A stretch of DNA of 64,000 nt, from NCBI RefSeq assembly GCF_017876595.1, contig NZ_JAGIOG010000001.1:1612001-1676000 (forward strand), in the 5' to 3' direction. How positions within the stretch are numbered: position 1 is the first letter of the stretch; the number at the start of each line of letters is the position of its first letter. The translations under genes and the position numbers were made by a program. This document shows positions 36,540 through 44,516 of this stretch, piece by piece. The notes under the pieces are model-generated. The model worked only from the letters and a program-made list of their open reading frames with translations, did no database searches and was not told where the DNA came from. This stretch comes from Aeromicrobium fastidiosum (lineage in GTDB: Bacteria > Actinomycetota > Actinomycetes > Propionibacteriales > Nocardioidaceae).

Positions 36540-37825
36540 GCGTTGAGACCGGAGTGCGGATGTCGATCGCCGATGCGCTGGGCAAGCTGATGAAGGAGGG
36601 CCTGCCGTTCCGGTTCGAGGCCTTCGACGGCAGCTCGGCCGGCCCGCTCGACGCACCGTTCACGCTGCGACTGCTCAACGAGCGCGGTCTGTCGTACCTC
36701 ATGACGGCTCCGGGCGACCTCGGCTTCGCCCGGGCGTACGTGGCCGGCGACCTCGAGCTCGAGGGCGTCCACCCGGGAGACCCCTACGAGGCCATGGTGC
36801 TCATCATGAGCCAGCTGCGGTTCAAGGTGCCGTCGGCCGGCGAGATGGTGCAGATCGTCCGCAGCCTCGGCTTCGGCAACCTCAAGCCCCCGCCGCCGCC
36901 CGAGGAGGAGCACCTGCCCAAGTGGCGCCGTGCCCTCGAGGGCCTGCGGCACAACAAGAAGCGCGACGCCGAGGCGATCCACCACCACTACGACGTCTCC
37001 AACCGCTTCTACGAGCTCGTGCTGGGCCCGTCGATGACCTACACGTGCGCGGTCTACCCGACGCTCGAGTCGTCGCTCGAGGAGGCGCAGTACGAGAAGT
37101 ACGACCTGATCTGCCGCAAGCTCGACCTCAAGCCCGGTGACCGTCTGCTCGACATCGGCTGCGGCTGGGGCGGCATGGTCCGCCACGCGGCGCAGCACTA
37201 CGGCGTCCAGGTGCTCGGCGTGACGCTGTCGCGCGAGCAGGCCACGTGGGCGCAGCAGAAGATCAAGGAGCAGGGCCTCGACCACCTCGCCGAGGTGCGG
37301 TTCTCCGACTACCGCGACGTGCCGGAGGGCGAGTTCGACGCGATCAGCTCGATCGGCCTGACCGAGCACATCGGCGTCAAGCAGTACCCCGACTACTTCG
37401 CCTTCCTCGAGGGCAAGCTGCGCGTCGGCGGCCGTCTGCTCAACCACTGCATCACCCGGCCCAACAACAAGACCACCACGACGGGTGCGTTCATCGATCG
37501 CTACGTGTTCCCCGACGGCGAGCTCACGGGCGTCGGGCGCATCACGGTCGCGGCCCAGGACGCGGGTCTCGAGGTGCGCCACGTCGAGAACCTCCGCGAG
37601 CACTACGCCATGACGCTCAAGGGCTGGTGCGACAACCTGGTCGAGCACTGGGACGAGGCGCTCGGCGAGGTCACGATCGGACGCGCCAAGGTGTGGGGCA
37701 TCTACATGGCCGGTTCGCGGCTGGCCTTCGAGCGCAACGAGATCGAGCTGCACCACGTCCTGGCCGTCAAGCCCGACCGCACGGGCAACGCGAGCTGGCC
37801 CCTGCGTCCCACCTGGGGCAGCTGA
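36536..37825 (+). CDS. tmsB: SAM-dependent methyltransferase of 10-methyl fatty acid synthesis (CFA-synthase family)
   Basis: A 429-aa cyclopropane-synthase-like enzyme. Seen: HHHYDVSNRFYELVLGPSMT, SAM-binding LLDIGCGWGGMVRHAA, GVTLSREQ, and SSIGLTEHIG, then MTLKGWCDNL. The family methylenates the double bond of phospholipid-bound oleate; with the adjacent FAD reductase the product is 10-methylstearate rather than a cyclopropane. ATGA overlap with tmsA. A mycobacterial UfaA1-like counterpart is Rv0447c. Confidence 0.88.
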   Translation: MSVETGVRMSIADALGKLMKEGLPFRFEAFDGSSAGPLDAPFTLRLLNERGLSYLMTAPGDLGFARAYVAGDLELEGVHPGDPYEAMVLIMSQLRFKVPSAGEMVQIVRSLGFGNLKPPPPPEEEHLPKWRRALEGLRHNKKRDAEAIHHHYDVSNRFYELVLGPSMTYTCAVYPTLESSLEEAQYEKYDLICRKLDLKPGDRLLDIGCGWGGMVRHAAQHYGVQVLGVTLSREQATWAQQKIKEQGLDHLAEVRFSDYRDVPEGEFDAISSIGLTEHIGVKQYPDYFAFLEGKLRVGGRLLNHCITRPNNKTTTTGAFIDRYVFPDGELTGVGRITVAAQDAGLEVRHVENLREHYAMTLKGWCDNLVEHWDEALGEVTIGRAKVWGIYMAGSRLAFERNEIELHHVLAVKPDRTGNASWPLRPTWGS

Positions 37826-37846
37826 GCCGCGGCTAGTCTCGTGGGC

Positions 37847-40297
37847 GTGACCGATCACCTCGACGTCCTGCGCGACCAGCTCGACTACGTCGACGTCGAC
37901 CCCTACGCGGTCGCGGCCCACGCACTGCGGTTCGGGACGCCCGACGCGCTCGACCTGCTGGCGCTCATGGCGTCGGAGGGGCGCGACGGGTATGCCGTGC
38001 TGCGGGCGGCCGCGGACCGGTACGCCGCCGATGGGACGCTGCCGACCGGGCTGGTGCCGCGGGCCGTGGGTGCTCTCGGGCAGGCCCTGATCGGCAGGCA
38101 CCACCGATCGGACGGCTCGTACGTCGCGTCGGCGCGCATGCACCGCCTGGCCCACGCGATCGGCACAGCGGACGACCAGCCGACGGGCTTCGCCAAGCTG
38201 CTGGTGCAGACCCAGCTGGCCGCAGGCGATCTCGCCGCCCTCGACGCGCTGCTGGCGTCCGGGCCCGACCTGGTCGACGAGCACCTGGCGTGGATCGTGC
38301 GCACCGACCGGCTCCGCGGCGATGACACCAGCCCTGCGGCGATGGCGGCGTGGAGCGACTCGTTCGCGGAGATCTTCGCGGAGGGACAGGCCCCCGTCCG
38401 GCTCGGCACCGGCGAGGGACGTCCGTTCGACCGGCTCGAAGCCATGCCGTCGGCCGCCACGCAAACGGCCGGCGAGGCCCCGCTCGTCACCGTGGTGATG
38501 TCGGTGTTCGCGCCCGACGAGAGCTTCCGCACCGCGGTGCGGTCGATCCTCGACCAGACCCACCGCCACCTCGAGCTGCTCGTGGTCGACGACTGCTCAC
38601 CCGACGCGGAGGCCACGATCGCCGCGGTCGGCGACTGGGACGAGCGGGTCACGGTGCTGCGCATGCCCGAGAACGGCGGCACCTACCGGGTGCGCAACCA
38701 CGCGCTGTCCCACGCGCGCGGCGAGCTCGTGACGTTCCAGGACTCCGACGACTGGTCGCACCCCGAACGGCTCGCCCGCCAGGTCGCGGCGCTCGAGGCG
38801 CGTCCCGACGCCGTTGCGTCCCTCAGCTCGTGGGTGCGCATGACGCCCGATCTCGAGCTCAACCGCGTCGGCTACGCGGCGACCCGCGTCAACGCCTCGT
38901 CGCTGATGTTCCGGCGCGCGCCGGTCGTCGAGCGGCTCGGCGGCTTCGACACCGTCCGCAAGGACGCCGACTCGGAGTTCCGCGACCGCTTGGCGGCCGC
39001 CTACGGCGACGACGCGATCGTCGTGCTGCCCGACGTGCTGGCGGTCGCCCAGCTCACCGCTGACTCGCTGTCGCGCGACGACTTCGCCTTCGGCTGGTGG
39101 GCACCGACGCGCGAGGCCTACGGCACGTCGTACGCCCACTGGCACGACCGCATCCGCAGCGGGTCGGCGTCGCCGCGCCTCGACCCGGCGGGCCCACGGA
39201 CGTTCTGGGCACCGGCGAGCTTCGTCGACCGGGTGCCCGAGCCGGTCACGTGCGACGTCGCCTACGTGTCCGACTGGCGGGTGGGCATCAACCGTTATGA
39301 CGGAGCCCCGCGGCGGGTGCGGGCGCTGCTCGACGCCGGCCTCACGGTGCACGCCGGTCAGTCCGTCAATCTGCGCCACGCCTACCGCACTCGGCGCGAG
39401 CAGGTGCCGGAGATCGGGCAGCTGCGGGCCGAGCGCGACCTCGGCTGGCTCGTCTGGACCGAGCCCGTGCACGCCGCCGTCACGGTCATCGACTCCGCCG
39501 AGCTGTTGATGTTCCCGCGCCACGCCGCCGACGTTCGGGTCACGACCGGCCGACTCGTCGTGGCGGCCGGCACCTCGCCCCGGCAGTCGTCGCGCGGGTG
39601 GACGCTGTACGACCCGGCCACCGTCGAGCGGCACGGACGCGAGCTGTTCGGGGTCGACGTCGAGTGGCTCCCCGCCCACGCGGGTGTCGCCGACGACCTG
39701 CGCGCGGCCGGGGCGACGACGACGATTCTGCCGCCGCGGGGCATCGCGGTGGTCGATCCCGGCCTCGCCCGTCCTGCCGTCGTCGGCACGCCGCCCGTCA
39801 TCGGGGCGGCGCGTCTCGAGAAGATCGGCAAGAACCGTCTCCCCGGGGCGCAGCTGCTGCAGTACCTCCCGGCCGACCCCGCCTACGCCGTCCGGGTGCT
39901 CGACGACGACGAGGTCGTCGCCAAGCTGTTCCGCAAGAACCCCATGCCGGCGAGCTGGACGATCGTCGAGGGCGTCCCGCTCGACGTCTTCGCGGCCGGC
40001 GTCGACGTGTTCTTCGGCTACGCCCCCGAGGCATGGGGCGACGGGCCGACGTGGCCCATGATCTCCGCGCTGGCGTCAGGGGCGGTGCTGGTCGTCGACC
40101 CGCGCCACCGGTCGACGTTCGGCGACGCCGCCGTCTACGCCGGTCCCGACGAGGCGCGGCGCACGATCGACGAGTTGGTGGCCGATCCACGGGCCTACGC
40201 GCGGCAGCGTGAGCGGGGCGACGCCTTCGTCCGCGCCGCGCTCGATCCGGCTGCCTTCGCGGCTGACTGCGCGGGCTGGCTTCGGCCCATCGGATAA
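37847..40297 (+). CDS. Large two-domain glycosyltransferase (GT2 plus GT-B-like)
   Basis: An 816-aa cytoplasmic protein. Residues 1-200 are a helical N-terminal region. A GT2 (GT-A) domain follows: VTVVMSVFAPDESFRTAVRS, LLVVDDCSPD, and the DxD-type FQDSDDWSHPERLARQ. The C-terminal 350 residues resemble a GT-B half (RLEKIGKNRLPGAQLLQYL, ISALASGAVLVVDPRHRSTF). It is homologous throughout to the 820-aa protein at 44.5-47.0 kb. Probably builds a teichoic-acid-like or other cell-wall glycopolymer. GTG at 37847 is chosen; another GTG lies two codons upstream. Confidence 0.82.
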   Translation: MTDHLDVLRDQLDYVDVDPYAVAAHALRFGTPDALDLLALMASEGRDGYAVLRAAADRYAADGTLPTGLVPRAVGALGQALIGRHHRSDGSYVASARMHRLAHAIGTADDQPTGFAKLLVQTQLAAGDLAALDALLASGPDLVDEHLAWIVRTDRLRGDDTSPAAMAAWSDSFAEIFAEGQAPVRLGTGEGRPFDRLEAMPSAATQTAGEAPLVTVVMSVFAPDESFRTAVRSILDQTHRHLELLVVDDCSPDAEATIAAVGDWDERVTVLRMPENGGTYRVRNHALSHARGELVTFQDSDDWSHPERLARQVAALEARPDAVASLSSWVRMTPDLELNRVGYAATRVNASSLMFRRAPVVERLGGFDTVRKDADSEFRDRLAAAYGDDAIVVLPDVLAVAQLTADSLSRDDFAFGWWAPTREAYGTSYAHWHDRIRSGSASPRLDPAGPRTFWAPASFVDRVPEPVTCDVAYVSDWRVGINRYDGAPRRVRALLDAGLTVHAGQSVNLRHAYRTRREQVPEIGQLRAERDLGWLVWTEPVHAAVTVIDSAELLMFPRHAADVRVTTGRLVVAAGTSPRQSSRGWTLYDPATVERHGRELFGVDVEWLPAHAGVADDLRAAGATTTILPPRGIAVVDPGLARPAVVGTPPVIGAARLEKIGKNRLPGAQLLQYLPADPAYAVRVLDDDEVVAKLFRKNPMPASWTIVEGVPLDVFAAGVDVFFGYAPEAWGDGPTWPMISALASGAVLVVDPRHRSTFGDAAVYAGPDEARRTIDELVADPRAYARQRERGDAFVRAALDPAAFAADCAGWLRPIG

Positions 40298-40328
40298 CCT
40301 GTCCGGGGCCTGCCGGGCCTCACCGCGA

Positions 40329-40364
40329 CCGAGAGCACCGAGAGCACCGAGATCACCGAGAGCG
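40329..40364 (+). repeat. Four 9-bp tandem repeats
   Basis: Four copies of CCGAGAGCA-type units (one CCGAGATCA, last CCGAGAGCG) directly upstream of the acyltransferase gene. It could vary in length by slippage and alter the leader; no known role. Confidence 0.8.
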
Positions 40365-40381
40365 CCCCTGGGAGGGAAGTC

Positions 40382-42496
40382 ATGTCGTCCGCACAGCACC
40401 GCTCGGGTGACACGACCCTCACGAAGCCCGATCACGGCCGCACGATCCGGCTCGACATCGAGGGCATGCGCACGATCGCCGTCGGCTCGGTGCTGATCGC
40501 GCACGCGGGCGTGCCGTTCGCGGCCGGAGGGTTCGTCGGTGTCGACGTCTTCTTCGTGCTGTCGGGCTTCTTGATCACGGGGCTGCTGGCGCGCGAGGTC
40601 TCGCGCACGGGCCGGGTCAGCCTCGGCAACTTCTGGGCCCGCCGCATGAAGCGGCTGCTGCCGGCCAGCGCGACGGTGCTGGTGTTCTCCACCCTCGTGA
40701 CCTATCTCTACCTGCCGATCACGCAGCGGGAGGACTTCGGCGGCGACATCCGCTCGGCCGCCCTCTACGTCGTCAACTGGCGGCTGGCCGCCCGCGGCGT
40801 CGACTACCTCGCCGAGGACGTCGGCCAGTCCCCGGTGCAGCACTACTGGTCGCTCGCGGTCGAGGAGCAGTTCTACGTCGTCTGGCCCATCCTGATGCTC
40901 GTCATCGGCCTCCTCGCGGCACGGCGGTGGAAGCTGGGGGCGTTCGCGGTGCTCGGCGTCGCGACGGTCGCGTCCTTCGCGTACTCGGTGCAGCAGACCG
41001 CCGACAGCCCGGCAACGGCCTACTTCGTGTCGACGACCCGCATCTGGGAGCTCGGCATCGGTGCGCTGCTGGCCCTCGCCGCGACCCGGGTGGAGCGCCT
41101 CCCGAGCGTCCTGCGCGCCATCGGCGGATGGCTGGGCATCGCGCTGATCGCCTTCGCGGTGTTCGTCTTCGACGAGAAGACGACGTGGCCCGGCACCAAC
41201 GCCCTCGTGCCGACGGTCGGTGCCGCGCTCATGATCGCGAGCGGCCTGCGATCGACGCCGGGCTCGCCGCAACGGCTGTTGAGCCTGCCGCCGATGGTGT
41301 GGATCGGCGGCCTGTCGTACTCGATCTACCTGTGGCACTGGCCGATCCTCGTGGCGGCGCAGGCCAAATATCCCGACCTCCAGCTGCGCTGGGTCGTGCT
41401 GCTGATGATCGCCTCGATCGTCCCGGCCTACCTCAGCAACCGGTTCATCGAGAATCCCGTCCGCTTCGGCACGTTCTTCAAGCCGACGGGACGCGCGATC
41501 GGTCTCGGCCTGGCCCTCACAGCGGTCGGCGTCGGCGTCGGCTGGGGGCTCAGCGTCTCGGCCACCGCAGGCGGCGTCACCGAGGCCGACACGGCCGCGA
41601 GCCCCGGCGCGGCGGCGTTGCTCGACCCGGCCAACAAGGACGTCGACTGGAGCGCGATCCGGTCGGTGGAGCGCATGCGACCGCTCGCGACCGAGGCGGT
41701 CGATGACCGTCCGGGGTTCTACGACGACGGCTCGGGCTGCCAGGTCGACGACGGCATCGCCGAGCCCAAGGCCTGCACCTACGGCGACACCTCCTCGCAG
41801 CGCACCGTCGTCATCGTCGGCGACTCCAAGATGGCGCAGTGGCAGCCCACCTTCGCCACGATGGCCAAGCGCGAGGGCTGGAAGCTCGTCCAGCTGACCA
41901 AGTCGTCGTGCACCTTCGCCGATGTCGAGTTCGCCCGCGAGAACCGCGTCGACTGCCGTGCCTGGGGCCGAACGGTGCTCAAGGACATCCTCGACCTCAA
42001 GCCCGATCTCGTGATCGAGTCGCACCGGTTCATCGATGCCCTCCCGCCCGGACGCACCGATGACGCCGACTCGACCGAGGAGGCCATGGTCAACGGCCTC
42101 ACGAGCTACTGGCGCACCATCACCGACGCAGGCATCCCGCTCGTGACGCTGCTCGACAACCCGTCTCCGCCCAACGCACCGGTCTACGAGTGCGTCGCCG
42201 CGGCACCCGACGACTTGAGCAGCTGCTCGTTCGAGCTCGCCGGGGCGGTCAAGGCGTCCGGTGCGGTCGCGCAGCGCAAGGCGGCCGCCGAGGTGCCGGG
42301 CGTCGGCATCATGGACATGACGTCGACGATCTGCCCCGACGGCGACCGGTGCGCGGCCGTCATTGGCAACGTGCTCGTCTACCGTCAGGGCACGCACCTG
42401 ACCAAGACCTTCATCGACACCGCGGAGCGTCAGCTGTCGGCCGCGCTCTACGACGCCTCCGACGGCGCGTTCGGCACGACCATCGATACGCCCTAG
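40382..42496 (+). CDS. OafA/YrhL-type acyltransferase with fused SGNH domain
   Basis: A 704-aa protein. The N-terminal acyltransferase-3 membrane domain (about ten helices) has RLDIEGMRTIAVGSVLIAHA, GFVGVDVFFVLSGFLITG and HYWSLAVEEQFYVVWP. The C-terminal extracytoplasmic SGNH domain has VVIVGDSKMAQW with the nucleophile Ser and IDALPPGRTD, with TSTICPDGDRCAAVIGN near the end. This design O-acetylates extracellular polysaccharide or peptidoglycan. The stop overlaps the opposing gene's stop in a CTAG. It lies between the two large glycosyltransferases. Confidence 0.88.
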   Translation: MSSAQHRSGDTTLTKPDHGRTIRLDIEGMRTIAVGSVLIAHAGVPFAAGGFVGVDVFFVLSGFLITGLLAREVSRTGRVSLGNFWARRMKRLLPASATVLVFSTLVTYLYLPITQREDFGGDIRSAALYVVNWRLAARGVDYLAEDVGQSPVQHYWSLAVEEQFYVVWPILMLVIGLLAARRWKLGAFAVLGVATVASFAYSVQQTADSPATAYFVSTTRIWELGIGALLALAATRVERLPSVLRAIGGWLGIALIAFAVFVFDEKTTWPGTNALVPTVGAALMIASGLRSTPGSPQRLLSLPPMVWIGGLSYSIYLWHWPILVAAQAKYPDLQLRWVVLLMIASIVPAYLSNRFIENPVRFGTFFKPTGRAIGLGLALTAVGVGVGWGLSVSATAGGVTEADTAASPGAAALLDPANKDVDWSAIRSVERMRPLATEAVDDRPGFYDDGSGCQVDDGIAEPKACTYGDTSSQRTVVIVGDSKMAQWQPTFATMAKREGWKLVQLTKSSCTFADVEFARENRVDCRAWGRTVLKDILDLKPDLVIESHRFIDALPPGRTDDADSTEEAMVNGLTSYWRTITDAGIPLVTLLDNPSPPNAPVYECVAAAPDDLSSCSFELAGAVKASGAVAQRKAAAEVPGVGIMDMTSTICPDGDRCAAVIGNVLVYRQGTHLTKTFIDTAERQLSAALYDASDGAFGTTIDTP

Positions 42497-44175
42497 ACAG
42501 CCCCGCGCGTCGCCACGAGGCGCTCGATCGCCTCGACCGCACGTCGCGAGTTGCCGCGGTCGTGGAACGTGAATGCGGCCTGCGCGCGCTGCTCGTAGAC
42601 CGGCTCGCGGCGGTGGTCGCCGTCGAGGTAGGCCTCGATCGCGTCGATCGTCGACTCGACGTCGTGGGTCACGGGCCCGAAGCCGTCGCGCTCGTGGTCG
42701 AACCACGACGGCTCGGCGTGGCCCGCGTCGAACTCCTCGCGGTCGAAGTGCGTGTAGATCAGCGGGGTGCCGAGGTAGGCGAGGTCGAAGTGCACCGAGG
42801 AGTAGTCGGTGATGAACAGGTCGCACCGGCGCATGACGTCCTGGATGTCGGACGCCCCGCCGTCGAGGATCGTGACCCGCTCGCCGACGGCCGCGGCACC
42901 GTCGAACTGGGCCATCAGGTTGTAGTGCGGCATGAGCTCGAAGCGGTGGTCGTGCTGCTCGAGCAGGGCGTGCAACCGCGGGCTGCGCAGCAGGCCGTCG
43001 ACGAACCGCTGGTAGGTCGACCCCTCGAATGGCACCTCGCCCGTCGCGCCCGACGTCCGCAGCTCGGTGCTGTAGAGCTCGGGGGCCAGGTAGCGCCGCC
43101 ACGTCGGCATGAACAGGATCGTGCGGCTGGGCGGCGTCGGCACGAGCGCGTCGAAGCGGGGCAGGCCGGTCTCGACGACCTGCTGGTCGTAGCCGGACGT
43201 GTGCCGGATCGCCTCGGTCTCGCGGCTGCTCGCGGTCAGGTAGAGGTCGTAGCCGCCGGTGCGTCGCCGCACGTCGGTGGTCTTGTCGTTGATGCCGTGC
43301 TTGAGGTAGACGCGGTAGGCACCGGTGCGCCAGCCGAGCTGACGCATGTAGTGCTGCTTGGGCCACTGCGACGGCACCATGTGCTTGATCGAGTAGGCAT
43401 TGGCCAGCACCGTCGCGTGCACCATCAGCAGCCGGTGCCGCAGCGACGAGTGCCGCACGACGCGTCCGAGCCGGCTCAGCTCGTCGAACCGGTCGCTCGA
43501 CGGGTCGAGCACGTAGTAGGCCCGGACGTCGGGGCGCTCACGGCGCAGGTAGGTGAACAGGTGGTAGCCGTTGTCGCGGGCCGTGTCGGCGCGCTCGCCG
43601 ACGAGCCAGACCTGACGGCCGAGGAACAGCGGACGGGTGAGGGCGCGCACGGGCTGCACGAACGCGAACGGACGCCGCCGCAGCACGTCCTTGACCGCAC
43701 GGGCGGCCAGCGCCGCCGTCCAGCGCAGCCCCGCGAACCGCCGCGGATACGCCTGCGCCACGAACTCCGCGTGCTCGGTGACGGACGGGAACAGCTGCAC
43801 CCGCCTGCCGTCGACCGCGATCGGGCGCGACGAGGCCAGCGAGCCGGGAGCCGCGCCGACCGGCACGACGGACGCACCGAGCGAGATCTCCATGCCTGTG
43901 GTGCCGACCGGCACCTGCTCGATCGGCACGTCCGCGACGAAGCCGGTCCAGCGGTCCGCGCCGTCCTCGTGCCGCAGGCGGGGCTCGGTGGCGACGGTGA
44001 GCTCGCGGGTGCCGTCGGGACGCAGCCAGTGCAGCAGCAGCTGCTGGTCGGCGGGCTGCTCCCCGTCGGTGCCGGGCCGGCGGCACGTGCCGACCAGGCG
44101 GAGGACGCGTCCCGCATCGACGACGTCGACCCCGTGCAGGCTGGCCGCGATCAGCTGGACCGGCTCGTCACTCAC
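42493..44175 (-). CDS. CDP-glycerol:poly(glycerophosphate) glycerophosphotransferase-like protein
   Basis: A 560-aa TagF/TagB-family enzyme. Residues 1-190 form an extra N-terminal domain. The catalytic region has VYLKHGINDKTTDVRRRT, LFMPTWRRYLAPELYST and the CDP-glycerol-binding ITDYSSVHFDLAYLGTPLIY, then FDREEFDAGH. It would polymerise or add glycerol/ribitol phosphate units for a teichoic acid. GTG at 44175 overlaps the preceding stop; the frame further upstream is a shadow of the glycosyltransferase gene. Confidence 0.87.
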   Translation of the reverse strand: MSDEPVQLIAASLHGVDVVDAGRVLRLVGTCRRPGTDGEQPADQQLLLHWLRPDGTRELTVATEPRLRHEDGADRWTGFVADVPIEQVPVGTTGMEISLGASVVPVGAAPGSLASSRPIAVDGRRVQLFPSVTEHAEFVAQAYPRRFAGLRWTAALAARAVKDVLRRRPFAFVQPVRALTRPLFLGRQVWLVGERADTARDNGYHLFTYLRRERPDVRAYYVLDPSSDRFDELSRLGRVVRHSSLRHRLLMVHATVLANAYSIKHMVPSQWPKQHYMRQLGWRTGAYRVYLKHGINDKTTDVRRRTGGYDLYLTASSRETEAIRHTSGYDQQVVETGLPRFDALVPTPPSRTILFMPTWRRYLAPELYSTELRTSGATGEVPFEGSTYQRFVDGLLRSPRLHALLEQHDHRFELMPHYNLMAQFDGAAAVGERVTILDGGASDIQDVMRRCDLFITDYSSVHFDLAYLGTPLIYTHFDREEFDAGHAEPSWFDHERDGFGPVTHDVESTIDAIEAYLDGDHRREPVYEQRAQAAFTFHDRGNSRRAVEAIERLVATRGAV

Positions 44176-44516
44176 TTGCCCTTGGCCTCCAGCTCGGCGA
44201 TCGCGTCGAGGATCGACTGCCGGGCGTGCGCGAGGTCGGTGAGGGTGCGCGCCGACGAGCGGTCGACCGCGGCGCGCAGCTCGTCGACCGTGCCGACCCC
44301 GCTGGTGCCGGCCTCCTCGCCGGGCGACGTCAGCAGGTAGCCGACGATCGTCGCCTGCAGGGCCAGGATGCACAGCAGGCTGAGGTCGTACTCGTCGGCG
44401 ATCGTCGCGATGACACCGATCACGACGAGCACCGCCGTCGCGACGACCAGCACGAGGGTGCGCTCGGCGATGAGTCGACGCACGAGCGTCTTTGCGGTGC
44501 GCTGCCAGGTGCTCAT
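44172..44516 (-). CDS. Small two-helix membrane protein in glycopolymer operon
   Basis: A 114-aa protein with two hydrophobic helices (about residues 20-60: TLVLVVATAVLVVIGVIATI and LSLLCILALQATIVGYLLTS) and a charged helical C-terminus (RTLTDLAHARQSILDAIAEL). I do not recognise the family. It overlaps the genes on both sides (ATGA, GTGA), so it belongs to the glycosyltransferase-TagF operon and may anchor or regulate that complex. Confidence 0.7.
   Translation of the reverse strand: MSTWQRTAKTLVRRLIAERTLVLVVATAVLVVIGVIATIADEYDLSLLCILALQATIVGYLLTSPGEEAGTSGVGTVDELRAAVDRSSARTLTDLAHARQSILDAIAELEAKGK

Noticed and set aside
40329-40364. CRISPR-like tandem repeat
   Set aside because: Units are 9 bp without spacers and there are no cas genes.
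40076-43366. Very long open frame on the minus strand (over 1000 codons)
   Set aside because: It is antisense to the OafA-like acyltransferase gene and overlaps the TagF-like gene in another frame; composition is Arg/Asp-rich with no domain.
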